This document shows positions 26,076-34,168 of a DNA stretch of 64,000 nt, one piece after another. The stretch is from Multivorans sp965232105 (lineage in GTDB: Bacteria; Acidobacteriota; Thermoanaerobaculia; Multivoradales; Multivoraceae): the NCBI GenBank assembly GCA_965232105.1, contig OZ246956.1, forward strand, positions 1,488,001 to 1,552,000, read 5' to 3'. The notes beneath the pieces were generated by a model. It did no database searches. It was not told the origin of the DNA and was given only the letters and a program-made list of their open reading frames with translations. Positions within the stretch are counted from its first letter, which is position 1, and each line of letters opens with the position of its first letter. The position numbers were made by a program, and so were the translations under genes.

Positions 26076-26308
26076 GCGGGAGGCCGGGCGGGCGCACGCG
26101 AACGGCGCCGGACCGGCTCTCCGAGTCCGGGAACGTAGAGGGTAGCGCGCTCGGCAGGGGGGCGGTGTACTTGCAGCGCGTCGCCGCGGTCATGGTTCTG
26201 GCGGCTATGGCGACCGCCGCGTCACCGCGCGCGTGGCGTGTCCGCACAGTTGGGCCAAGCGCCTCGTCGACCTCAGGGCAGAAGACCGATGTCGGGCTCT
26301 TGATCCAG
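26076..26308. other. Intergenic stretch upstream of mraZ operator
   Basis: GC-rich sequence between the giant protein and the dcw cluster. It holds only a possible small frame (26165-26332, 55 codons, GTG start) whose N-terminus MVLAAMATAAS resembles a signal peptide. That frame runs into the operator repeats and has no ribosome-binding site I trust, so I do not call it a gene. No terminator hairpin was obvious. Confidence 0.4.
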
Positions 26309-26348
26309 GTGGAGCAAAGTGGTCTGAAGTAGACAGAAATGGCCCAAG
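26309..26348 (+). promoter_or_regulatory. MraZ-box-like operator: four 10-bp direct repeats
   Basis: Four consecutive 10-base units begin GTGGAGCAAA, GTGGTCTGAA, GTAGACAGAA and ATGGCCCAAG. The pattern GTGG plus a purine-rich spacer at one-helical-turn period resembles the direct repeats bound by MraZ upstream of dcw operons in other bacteria (TGGGN units with 5-base spacers). It lies 74 bases before the mraZ ATG. Confidence 0.7.
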
Positions 26349-26359
26349 AGTGGTAACGT
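26330..26359 (+). promoter_or_regulatory. Candidate dcw promoter overlapping the MraZ repeats
   Basis: TAGACA (26330-26335) is one mismatch from TTGACA. Eighteen bases later comes TAACGT, preceded by TGG as in an extended -10. The -35 lies within repeat three, so MraZ binding would occlude RNA polymerase, as expected for autorepression. Confidence 0.5.
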
Positions 26360-26421
26360 CGCCCTTCTGAGTGTCGGGTTTTGTGGGTATTGAGGCCCAC
26401 CTGACCCTTCAGGACGTTGCG

Positions 26422-26895
26422 ATGTTCCGAGGGCATGCACTAGCAAAGATCGACGCCAAGGGCCGCTTGAAGGTCCCAAGCGTGTTCCTGCGCCCGTTGC
26501 AGGAGCGTTTCGGCCCCGACATCTTCGCGACTTCGCTGAAGGGCGACTGCGCCTGGCTCTACCCGCTGCGGCTCTGGGAACAGGAGGAGGAGCGAATGGC
26601 GAGCCTGCCCGCGACTCACAGGCTGCGTCGCAAGTGGGAGGCCCGGGTCAGCTACTTCGGCCAGCAGAGCCGCCTCGACTCCCAGGGGCGGCTGATGGTT
26701 CCGGTGAAGTTGCGCGCCACGGCGGGGATCGAGGGCGAAGTCGTCATCTTCGGTCGCCCGGACCGGCTCGAGGTCTGGAACCTCGAGCGGATGGAAAGCG
26801 ACCTGAACGCGGATCCGTTCACCGACGACGACCTGGACGAACTGACGGACGATCTCGAGGCGCTGAATGCGTCTCGCAACAGGGATGTCAAGTGA
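26422..26895 (+). CDS. mraZ: Transcriptional regulator MraZ
   Basis: A 157-residue protein with two tandem SpoVT/AbrB-like DNA-binding halves. The repeated DxxGR motifs are visible: KIDAKGRLKVPSVF in the first half and RLDSQGRLMVPVKL in the second. MraZ forms a ring and controls the dcw operon by binding direct repeats at its own promoter; matching repeats are present at 26309-26348. ATG at 26422 opens MFRGHALAKID, the usual N-terminus. It overlaps or abuts rsmH. Confidence 0.96.
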   Translation: MFRGHALAKIDAKGRLKVPSVFLRPLQERFGPDIFATSLKGDCAWLYPLRLWEQEEERMASLPATHRLRRKWEARVSYFGQQSRLDSQGRLMVPVKLRATAGIEGEVVIFGRPDRLEVWNLERMESDLNADPFTDDDLDELTDDLEALNASRNRDVK

Positions 26896-27871
26896 TGTGG
26901 ATGGCGACGGCCAGAAACTCCGGCACCAGCCCGTTCTGGTCGGCGAGACCCTGGGCTTTCTCGCTCCCGAACGCGGCGGCTGGTTCGTCGACTGCACGGT
27001 GGGCCTTGGCGGTCATGCCGCGGAGCTCCTCGGACGCTTCCCCGACGCGCGAGTGCTCGGCATCGACCGCGACGAAGAAGCCCTGGAGCACGCCCGGCGA
27101 AGGCTGCGCGAGTTCGGTTCGCGAGTCCTTCTCGTGCACGGCAACTTTCATTCGATCGACGAGGTCGTGGCCGAGGCGGGCATCGGGAAGCCGGCGGGAA
27201 TCCTCGCCGACCTCGGCGTTTCGTCATTGCAACTGGACCAGCCGGGTCGCGGTTTCAGTTTCCGGCACTCGGGTCCGCTCGACATGCGGATGGATCAATC
27301 GACTCGATCGGCAACGACAACAGCGAGGGACATCGTGAACCTTGAATCCCAGAGCGTGTTGGAGACCGTGCTCCGCGACTACGGCGAGGAGCGCCAGGCG
27401 CGCAGGATCGCCAGAGCGATCGTGGAACGTCGCCGCCGCAGTCCGATCGAGACCACGGACGAACTGCGGGATCTGGTTCACGAGACGGTCGGGGCCTCCA
27501 GGGTGAGGCGCGGCCGCCGCGTGCCCGGGGGCCGGTCGATCGATGCCGCGACGAGGACCTTCCAGGCGCTTCGAATCGCGGTCAACGAGGAACTGTCCGG
27601 ATTGGGGGCGTCCCTCGAGCGGGCGGTGAATCTGCTCGAGCAGGACGGCCGGCTGGTCGTCATCTCGTACCACAGCCTGGAAGACCGGATCGTCAAGCAC
27701 CGGCTTCGGGCGAACGCCCTTGGCGAGGTCGATCCGATCACCGGGCGTCCGTTCGCCGAAACGCGGCTGATCGAACTGATGACGAAGAAGCCGATCCGAC
27801 CGCAGCCGAGCGAGGTGCAGTACAACCCGCGGTCGCGGTCCGCCCGCTTGCGCGCGGCCCGGAGGCTGTAG
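26885..27871 (+). CDS. rsmH: 16S rRNA (cytosine1402-N4)-methyltransferase RsmH
   Basis: A methyltransferase of about 328 residues (MraW). It has HQPVLVGETL near the start, the SAM motif FVDCTVGLGGHAAELL, GIDRDEEALEHARRRL, and the family markers LADLGVSSLQLDQPGRGFSF, PLDMRMD and VISYHSLEDRIVKHRL. I use ATG 26885, giving an 11-base overlap with mraZ; ATG 26867 is also in frame and GTG 26897 is possible. Standard second gene of the dcw cluster. Confidence 0.95.
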   Translation: MSSDVDGDGQKLRHQPVLVGETLGFLAPERGGWFVDCTVGLGGHAAELLGRFPDARVLGIDRDEEALEHARRRLREFGSRVLLVHGNFHSIDEVVAEAGIGKPAGILADLGVSSLQLDQPGRGFSFRHSGPLDMRMDQSTRSATTTARDIVNLESQSVLETVLRDYGEERQARRIARAIVERRRRSPIETTDELRDLVHETVGASRVRRGRRVPGGRSIDAATRTFQALRIAVNEELSGLGASLERAVNLLEQDGRLVVISYHSLEDRIVKHRLRANALGEVDPITGRPFAETRLIELMTKKPIRPQPSEVQYNPRSRSARLRAARRL

Positions 27872-27895
27872 CGGCACAGACGGGATTCGTGAATT

Positions 27896-28282
27896 GTGAA
27901 GACCGGTTACAGCGTCAGCAAGGAAATCGCGAATCCCTTCCTCGTGCGCCAGCGCGATCCGGGCCGGCTCCGCGGCTTGTGGCGGCTGGTCGCGATCGTC
28001 CTGCCGTTCGCTGCCGCGGTGTTCGCGTACACCTGGGTGCACGAGCAGGGCCTCGAGGCCGGCTACCGGATCGAAGCGCTCGAACAGCGCCTGGAGGATC
28101 TGCTCCAGGAGGAGCGTCTGCTCGAGTTGGAGGCCACTCGGCTCACGCGGCCTGAGCGGCTGTCGGCGCTGGCCCTGGAGCAACTCGGCATGGCGCCTCC
28201 GACGCTGGACCAGATGATCTTCCTGAATTCGGAGAGTGCCTCCCTGGTCCGGGCCGGAACGGTGTCGGAGGCCGCGCAGTGA
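27896..28282 (+). CDS. ftsL: Cell division protein FtsL-like
   Basis: A 128-residue bitopic protein. A cytoplasmic segment is followed by one membrane helix (LVAIVLPFAAAVFAYTWVHE, about residues 31-50) and a leucine-zipper-like coiled coil (RIEALEQRLEDLLQEERLLE). The end ERLSALALEQLGMAPPTLDQ is FtsL-like. Position between rsmH and ftsI is diagnostic, since FtsL sequences are poorly conserved. GTG start; the stop overlaps the ftsI start as GTGA. It should form the FtsQLB complex with FtsQ and the FtsB-like protein at 16068. Confidence 0.85.
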   Translation: MKTGYSVSKEIANPFLVRQRDPGRLRGLWRLVAIVLPFAAAVFAYTWVHEQGLEAGYRIEALEQRLEDLLQEERLLELEATRLTRPERLSALALEQLGMAPPTLDQMIFLNSESASLVRAGTVSEAAQ

Positions 28283-30114
28283 ACGCCCTCGGACCTCGCG
28301 CCAGAGGCGTCCGGCGTCGCTACTTCGGAAGGTTGGTCATCCTGGTCGCATTTGCCGGTGTGTGGATGGGCGCGATCGGTTGGCGGCTCCTTGATCTGCA
28401 GATTCGGGACGCCGACACGTACCGGGAGCGCGCGGCGCGGCAGCAGCGCAGCGAAGTCGTTCTGAACCCCAAGCGGGGGACGATCTACGACGCGCGGGGC
28501 AGGACGATGGCGGTGTCGGTCGAGACCCGGACGCTCTATGCCGAAACGGCCAAGGTGGACGATCCGGCTTCGCTGGCTGCAACGATTGCACCGCTGGTCG
28601 GCCGCTCCGAGGAAAGGATCGAGGCGTTGCTGCAGAAGTCGGGGCATGTGCCGCTGGCGCGGAAGCTCGACCGCGACGTGGCGGACGGGATCGATCTGAC
28701 CGCCTTTCCGGGCCTCTACTTCCTGGCGGAGAGCAAGCGCGAGTACCCGATGGGCTCGCTGATGGCGCATGTACTCGGCTTCGTCGGTACGGACCGTAGC
28801 CTCGCGGGCCTCGAACTCCGGTACGACGACGAGGTCGCGGGTGAGGCGGTCAGCCGGCACGTGCTTCGGGACGGCCAGCAGCGGCTGGTCGTCGTAGCCG
28901 GTTCGCTGGGCGAACCGAAGGCGGGAGCGGACCTTCACCTGACGATCGACGCGACGATCCAGCACCTGGCGGAGCGGGCTCTGCGCGAGACGATCGAGTC
29001 GTGGAAGGCCAAGGCGGGCAACGTGGTGATTCTGGCGCCAGAGGATTCGGCGGTGCTGGCGATGGCCTCCTGGCCGGCGTTCGACCCGAACCAGTTCGGC
29101 GATTTCGGGCCCGACGAGCGCCGGAACCGGGTGATCCAGGATTCCTACGAGCCGGGCTCCACGTTCAAGACGATCACGGCGGCGGGAGCGTTCGAGCGGC
29201 AGGTGGTTCATGCCGACCAGATCATGGACTGCGGCAACGGCTTCATTCGTGTCGGCAAGGCGCGAATCAGGGACCACAAGCCGTTCCCGGAACTCACCTT
29301 CCGCACGGCGATCGCCAAGTCGAGCAACGTCTGCGCGATCAAGGCCGGCCAACTGGTCGGAGGCGAGCCGCTTCAACAGCTCATCGCGACCTTCGGGTTC
29401 GGCGCCGCGACCGGCATCGACATCGGTGGGGAGCATCCGGGCATCGTGCCGCCAAGGGCCTGGGACATCGAGACGACGGCCTATGCCTCGTTCGGTCACG
29501 GTCTGGCCGTGACGCCCCTCCAACTCGCGAACGCCTACGCGGCGATTGCCAACGGAGGGACGTGGAACCAGCCTTACCTCGTCAAGGCACTGGAGCGCGA
29601 GGGCGAGACGGTCGACGCGCGTCCCACCGGTCGTAGCCGGCGCGTGATCTCCAAGTCGACCGCGTACCAGGTGGTCCGTCTGCTCGAGGAAGTGGTCGTC
29701 AGCGGTACAGGCCGCAAGGCCGCCATCGCCGGCTACCGAGTAGCGGGCAAGACGGGGACGGCCGAGAAGTCGGACGCGGGCGGCTACTCGGAGACCGGGC
29801 GCGTCGCCGGTTTCGTGGGTATCGCTCCGGCCCGGGCTCCCCGGCTGGTCTGCCTGGTGATGATCGACGAGCCGACCGTCGCGACCGGTGGCGGCGAAGT
29901 CGCGGCGCCGGCCTTCCAGCGCATCGTCAGCGAAGCCTTGTTCTACCTCGGTGCGACGCCTTCACGTCAGCCGATGGGCTGGAGCCAGCCGGTGTGGTTG
30001 CGGCCGGCCGAGCCGCCGGAGGTCAAGGTCGCCAAGGCGGTCGGTGAAGAGGACGACAAGGGGGAGGACACGGAGACGGAAGGCGAGTTTTGGACGGCGA
30101 AGGCGTCGGGCTGA
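28279..30114 (+). CDS. ftsI: Septal peptidoglycan transpeptidase FtsI (class B PBP)
   Basis: A 611-residue class B penicillin-binding protein that cross-links septal peptidoglycan. One N-terminal membrane segment (LVILVAFAGVWMGAIGWRLL) is followed by the PBP dimerisation domain with RGTIYDARGRTMAVS. The transpeptidase motifs are in order: STFK (near residue 294), SSN (KSSNVCAIK) and KTGTAEK (near 491). No PASTA domains; a charged Glu/Lys-rich tail of about 25 residues is unusual but seems dispensable. The stop and murE start overlap as TGATG. Confidence 0.95.
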   Translation: MNALGPRARGVRRRYFGRLVILVAFAGVWMGAIGWRLLDLQIRDADTYRERAARQQRSEVVLNPKRGTIYDARGRTMAVSVETRTLYAETAKVDDPASLAATIAPLVGRSEERIEALLQKSGHVPLARKLDRDVADGIDLTAFPGLYFLAESKREYPMGSLMAHVLGFVGTDRSLAGLELRYDDEVAGEAVSRHVLRDGQQRLVVVAGSLGEPKAGADLHLTIDATIQHLAERALRETIESWKAKAGNVVILAPEDSAVLAMASWPAFDPNQFGDFGPDERRNRVIQDSYEPGSTFKTITAAGAFERQVVHADQIMDCGNGFIRVGKARIRDHKPFPELTFRTAIAKSSNVCAIKAGQLVGGEPLQQLIATFGFGAATGIDIGGEHPGIVPPRAWDIETTAYASFGHGLAVTPLQLANAYAAIANGGTWNQPYLVKALEREGETVDARPTGRSRRVISKSTAYQVVRLLEEVVVSGTGRKAAIAGYRVAGKTGTAEKSDAGGYSETGRVAGFVGIAPARAPRLVCLVMIDEPTVATGGGEVAAPAFQRIVSEALFYLGATPSRQPMGWSQPVWLRPAEPPEVKVAKAVGEEDDKGEDTETEGEFWTAKASG

Positions 30115-31658
30115 TGAGACTCGGCGACGCGATCGCCGACCTGCCGCTGCGGTCACCGCTGGGCGCCGCCGCCGACACGGAAGTCACGGGCGTGCAGCAC
30201 GACTCCCGGCGCGTTGTGGGCGGCGACGTGTTCGTCGCCTGGCGAGGCGAACTCCACGACGGTCGCGTCTTCGCACCGGACGCCGTGGCGCGGGGCGCCG
30301 CCGCGGTCCTCGCGTTCGGCCCGCCGCCCGCGCCGCCGGCCGTACCGTGGCTCGAGGTCGACGATCCCCGCGCCCGCATGGGCCAGGTGGCCGCGCGGCT
30401 CTACGGCCACCCGGAACGGGAGCTCTTGGCCATCGGCGTCACCGGCACGAACGGCAAGAGCACGACCTGCCAGTTGATCGGCGCCTGCCTGACCCGGTCG
30501 GGTCGTTCCGCCGCGGTGGTCGGCACGCTTGGCCGGACGGTTCATCGGCCAGGTTCCGCGCCGGCGGCCTTCGAGTCCCTGAGCCGGGCGGCCGAGGACC
30601 GCACGACGCCGGAGAGCAGCGATCTGTTCCGCATGTTGCGCCGGGCCGTGGACCTGGGCGCACGGTCGGCGGCGATCGAGGTCTCGTCCCATGCCCTCGA
30701 CCAGGGGCGGATGAACGGCATGGCGTTCGATGCCGCCGTGTTCACCAATCTGACCAGGGACCATCTCGACTACCACCCGTCGCTCGAGGCCTACTTTGCG
30801 GCCAAGCGCCGGCTGTTCGCGCTGCTCCGGTCGGGCGGCAGGGCGATCCTCAATGTCGACGACGAACACGGCCGTCGTCTGGCGGCGGAGCTCGGAGACG
30901 GCGACCGAGTTGTGCGGTTCAGCGCTTCCGGAAGCCGGGCCGCCGAGGTGCGAGTGGTCGGCGCCGAGCTCGATCTCGCCGGCGTTCGCGCCGAGGTCGA
31001 GACGCCCGCGGGGACCATCGCGCTGAACAGCCGTCTTCTGGGCCGGTTCAACCTCGAGAATCTGACCGCGGCGGTTGCCGCTTCCTGGGCGCTCGGTGTC
31101 TCCGCAGAAGCCATTCGCGACGCGGTGGCCGCCCAGCCGCCACTCGCGGGACGGCTGGAGCCGGTGGACAGGGCCCAGGACTTTCCGGTGCTGGTCGACT
31201 ACGCCCACACGGACGGAGGGCTGCGCGCCGCCCTCGCGGCGGTGCGGGAGCTCAGCGATCGGCGCATCGCCGTCGTGTTCGGCTGCGGCGGGGACCGCGA
31301 CCGCGGCAAGCGGGAACTGATGGGGCGCGCGGCGGGAGAGCTCGCGGATCTCGCGATCGTCACCGACGACAACCCGCGCGGCGAGGAACCGGGACTCATC
31401 CATGCCGCGATCGTTGCCGGCCTCGACGCCGTTCGGGGTTGCGCCTGCGAAGTCGTCGCGGACCGGCGCGCGGCGATCAGGCGCGCCGTGTCGGTCGCGG
31501 GCACGGAGCCCGGCTGGACGGTCCTGATCGCCGGCAAGGGCCACGAGGCGACACAGACCATTGGCGACCGCAAGGTGCCCTTTCGCGACCGGGATGAGGC
31601 GGAGGCGGCCCTGAACGCACTGAACCGGGAGTTCGAGGGTGAGACGGCCCCTTGCTGA
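30114..31658 (+). CDS. murE: UDP-MurNAc-tripeptide synthetase MurE
   Basis: A 514-residue cytoplasmic ligase that adds the third amino acid to UDP-MurNAc-L-Ala-D-Glu. P-loop GVTGTNGKSTTCQ is near residue 111, with IEVSSHALDQGR and NLTRDHLDYH following. The amino-acid specificity motif reads DDNPRGEEP (near 419); DNPR is characteristic of enzymes adding meso-diaminopimelate, so peptidoglycan is predicted to be of the DAP type. Start ATG 30114 overlaps the ftsI stop; an earlier TTG at 30090 is less likely. Confidence 0.96.
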   Translation: MRLGDAIADLPLRSPLGAAADTEVTGVQHDSRRVVGGDVFVAWRGELHDGRVFAPDAVARGAAAVLAFGPPPAPPAVPWLEVDDPRARMGQVAARLYGHPERELLAIGVTGTNGKSTTCQLIGACLTRSGRSAAVVGTLGRTVHRPGSAPAAFESLSRAAEDRTTPESSDLFRMLRRAVDLGARSAAIEVSSHALDQGRMNGMAFDAAVFTNLTRDHLDYHPSLEAYFAAKRRLFALLRSGGRAILNVDDEHGRRLAAELGDGDRVVRFSASGSRAAEVRVVGAELDLAGVRAEVETPAGTIALNSRLLGRFNLENLTAAVAASWALGVSAEAIRDAVAAQPPLAGRLEPVDRAQDFPVLVDYAHTDGGLRAALAAVRELSDRRIAVVFGCGGDRDRGKRELMGRAAGELADLAIVTDDNPRGEEPGLIHAAIVAGLDAVRGCACEVVADRRAAIRRAVSVAGTEPGWTVLIAGKGHEATQTIGDRKVPFRDRDEAEAALNALNREFEGETAPC

Positions 31659-33090
31659 TGCGGTCAGGATGATGAAGGGCTGCCTGATCGGTGAGGTTGA
31701 ACCCGGGGCCCGTTACCGGGGCGCGGCGATCGATTCGCGCCGGGTCGAGGGCGGCGAGCTGTTCTTCGCGCTGCCGGGTGAGCGGACCGACGGCCATCGC
31801 TTCGTGGCCGACGCCCTTGCGGCGGGCGCCGTGGCCGCCGTGGTCGCCGTGCCGGTCGACGACGCGGGTGGCCGCCAGATCCGGGTCGACGACGTGACCG
31901 CCGCCCTCCACGATCTGACCCGGGACCATCGCAGACAGCTGAAGACCCGGGTCGCGTCGGTCACCGGCTCGGCCGGCAAGACGACGACCAAGGACCTGCT
32001 TGCTCTGCTGCTCGCCGAGTGCTGGCGGGTTCACAAGAGTCCGGGCAATCTGAACAACCTGCTCGGCTTTCCGCTGACGTTGCTTGCCGTGGACGACGAC
32101 TGCGAGTGGCTGGTCGCCGAGATGGGGATGTCGGCGCCCGGCGAGCTGGCCGCGGTCAGCCGGCTCGGCCGGCCGGACGTCGCGGTGTTCACGAACGTGC
32201 GCCCGGCGCACCTCGCCGGCTTCGAGCGGGAGGGTGGCGCTGCCGCGGGTGTGGAGGCGATCGCGCGGGCCAAGGCGGAACTGCTCGAGGGCCTTGCCCC
32301 CGACGGCATCATCGTCGCGAACGCCGGCAACCCCCACGTCGTGGGCCTCGTTGAGCGATACCTGGCCGCATGTCCGGAGAGCGGTCGAACCGGGGCGACC
32401 GGGCGTGTCGTCTGGTACGAGGTGGAGCCCGCGGCCGGCAAGACTCCCGTTGCCGAGGTGTCGGCGCGCGACCTCGAGCCGCTGGACGCTGAGCCGGGAA
32501 CGCGCTTCCTGCTTCGACGGGGCGCCGAATCCGCGAGCGTCGAGCTGCCTCTGCACGGCCGGGTCAACGTGGAGAACTTCCTGGCCGCCGCGGCCTGCGC
32601 CCTGCGCCTCGGCGTGCCGATCGAGCGCGTCGCCGCGGCGGCTCGACGGCCGACATCGGCCGCCGGGCGGGGCGAGGTGGTCGTCCTGTCCTCGGGCGCG
32701 ACCCTGGTGGACGACTCGTACAACTCGAGCCCGGAGGCAGCAGCGCTTGCGCTTCAGGCCGCACGGCAGCTCGACGGCCGGCGCCACGTGGCGATCCTGG
32801 GGGAGATGCTCGAACTCGGGAGCGCCGAACGTCGCTACCACCGGGAACTCGGCAGGGCCGCAGCGGACCTGGGGTTCGACCTGGTCGTGGGCGTCGGCGG
32901 GTTGGCGAACGATCTCGTCGCGGCCGCGGCCGAGGGCGGCGCGCGGACCGTCTGGTTCGAGGATGCGCGGGCCGCGAGCGCCGGTACGCCGGCCCTGATC
33001 GGGGACGGCGACGTCGTCCTCGTCAAGGGTTCGCGCGGCTCGGCGCTCGAACACGTCGTCGCGGCGCTGCGGCAGGAGAGGGCGAACTGA
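31639..33090 (+). CDS. murF: UDP-MurNAc-pentapeptide synthetase MurF
   Basis: A 483-residue ligase adding D-Ala-D-Ala to the UDP-MurNAc tripeptide. The N-domain has IDSRRVEGGELFFALPGERT, the P-loop is VTGSAGKTTTKDLL (near residue 112), followed by KSPGNLNNLLGFPLTLL and the C-domain DDSYNSSPEAAALAL and AILGEMLELG. GTG 31639 starts within murE (20-base overlap); an internal ATG pair at 31669 is possible but removes part of the conserved N-terminus. The stop overlaps mraY as TGATG. Confidence 0.95.
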   Translation: MRRPLADAVRMMKGCLIGEVEPGARYRGAAIDSRRVEGGELFFALPGERTDGHRFVADALAAGAVAAVVAVPVDDAGGRQIRVDDVTAALHDLTRDHRRQLKTRVASVTGSAGKTTTKDLLALLLAECWRVHKSPGNLNNLLGFPLTLLAVDDDCEWLVAEMGMSAPGELAAVSRLGRPDVAVFTNVRPAHLAGFEREGGAAAGVEAIARAKAELLEGLAPDGIIVANAGNPHVVGLVERYLAACPESGRTGATGRVVWYEVEPAAGKTPVAEVSARDLEPLDAEPGTRFLLRRGAESASVELPLHGRVNVENFLAAAACALRLGVPIERVAAAARRPTSAAGRGEVVVLSSGATLVDDSYNSSPEAAALALQAARQLDGRRHVAILGEMLELGSAERRYHRELGRAAADLGFDLVVGVGGLANDLVAAAAEGGARTVWFEDARAASAGTPALIGDGDVVLVKGSRGSALEHVVAALRQERAN

Positions 33091-34166
33091 TGCTGCTCGA
33101 CCTGCTGCTGCCGCTGGGCGAGACGATGGCGCCCTTCAACGTCGTCCAGTACATCACCTTCCGTTGCGCCTGCGCCGCGGTAACGGGTGTCCTGCTCAGC
33201 CTGGCGCTTGGTCCCAGCTTCATTCGCGCCGCGCGGCGCCTCTCGATCGGACAGACGATCCGGGAGGAGGGCCCGGAGCGGCACAAGAGCAAGGCTGGCA
33301 CCCCGACGATGGGCGGCCTGCTCATCCTCACGGCGGTGATCGTGCCTACGCTGCTGTGGGCGGACTTGTCCAACGTCTACGTCTGGCTCGCGGTCGGCAC
33401 GACGATCGCGCTCGGCGCGGTCGGCTTCGTCGACGACCTGCTCAAGGTCCGGCGGCGCCACAACAAGGGCCTGGGCATGAAGGCGAAGTTCGGCCTGCAG
33501 CTTGCCGTGGGCGCGGCGCTGGGCACCGGCCTGGTCGGTCTGACGGGTCTCGACCTGAACCTGAGCTTCCCGTTCTTCAAGACCCTGCTGATCGAACTCG
33601 GGCCGTTCTACATCCCCTTCGTCGCCCTTCTCATCGCCGGTTCCTCCAATGCGGTGAACCTCACCGACGGGCTCGACGGGTTGGCGATCGGCGCCACGCT
33701 GGTGGCGGCGGCGACCTACGCGATCTTCGCCTACATCGCGGGCAACTCGATCGCCGCGGGCTACCTGCAGGTGTCCTACGTCCCGGGGGCGGGCGAGGTC
33801 GCGATCATCTGCTCCGCGCTCGTCGGCGCCAGCCTCGGCTTCCTCTGGTTCAACGCCCATCCGGCGCAGGTGTTCATGGGCGATGTCGGCTCGCTGGCGA
33901 TCGGCGGCACGATCGGCGCGGTCGCCGTGCTCTCCAAGCAGGAGCTGCTGCTGGTGCTGGTCGGCGGGCTGTTCGTGCTGGAAGCGCTGTCCGTGATCGT
34001 CCAGGTGGCGTCCTTCAAGATGACCGGGCGCCGCGTGCTGCGCATGGCGCCGCTCCACCATCACTTCGAACTCCGCGGCTGGAGCGAGAACCAGGTCATC
34101 GTGCGGTTCTGGATTCTCGCCGTGCTGTTCGCCTTTCTCGGGCTGTCGACGCTGAAGTTGAGGTAA
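33090..34166 (+). CDS. mraY: Phospho-MurNAc-pentapeptide transferase MraY
   Basis: A 358-residue, ten-segment membrane enzyme that makes lipid I on undecaprenyl phosphate. Hallmarks are HKSKAGTPTMGGLLIL, the first aspartate pair in VGFVDDLLKVRRRHNKG, NLTDGLDGLAIG, the FMGDVGSLAIGG loop and the C-terminal APLHHHFELRGWSENQVIVR. Length and order of motifs are normal. It is overlapped by murF and followed two bases later by the probable GTG start of murD. Confidence 0.97.
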   Translation: MLLDLLLPLGETMAPFNVVQYITFRCACAAVTGVLLSLALGPSFIRAARRLSIGQTIREEGPERHKSKAGTPTMGGLLILTAVIVPTLLWADLSNVYVWLAVGTTIALGAVGFVDDLLKVRRRHNKGLGMKAKFGLQLAVGAALGTGLVGLTGLDLNLSFPFFKTLLIELGPFYIPFVALLIAGSSNAVNLTDGLDGLAIGATLVAAATYAIFAYIAGNSIAAGYLQVSYVPGAGEVAIICSALVGASLGFLWFNAHPAQVFMGDVGSLAIGGTIGAVAVLSKQELLLVLVGGLFVLEALSVIVQVASFKMTGRRVLRMAPLHHHFELRGWSENQVIVRFWILAVLFAFLGLSTLKLR

Positions 34167-34168
34167 AC

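Noticed and set aside
26165..26332. 55-codon signal-peptide-like frame before mraZ
   Set aside because: No ribosome-binding site, runs into the operator repeats, and GC-rich DNA readily gives Ala-rich frames.
26381..26402. Small hairpin GTGGGT/GCCCAC upstream of mraZ considered as an attenuator
   Set aside because: Short stem with a wobble pair and no T-run; not distinguishable from chance.
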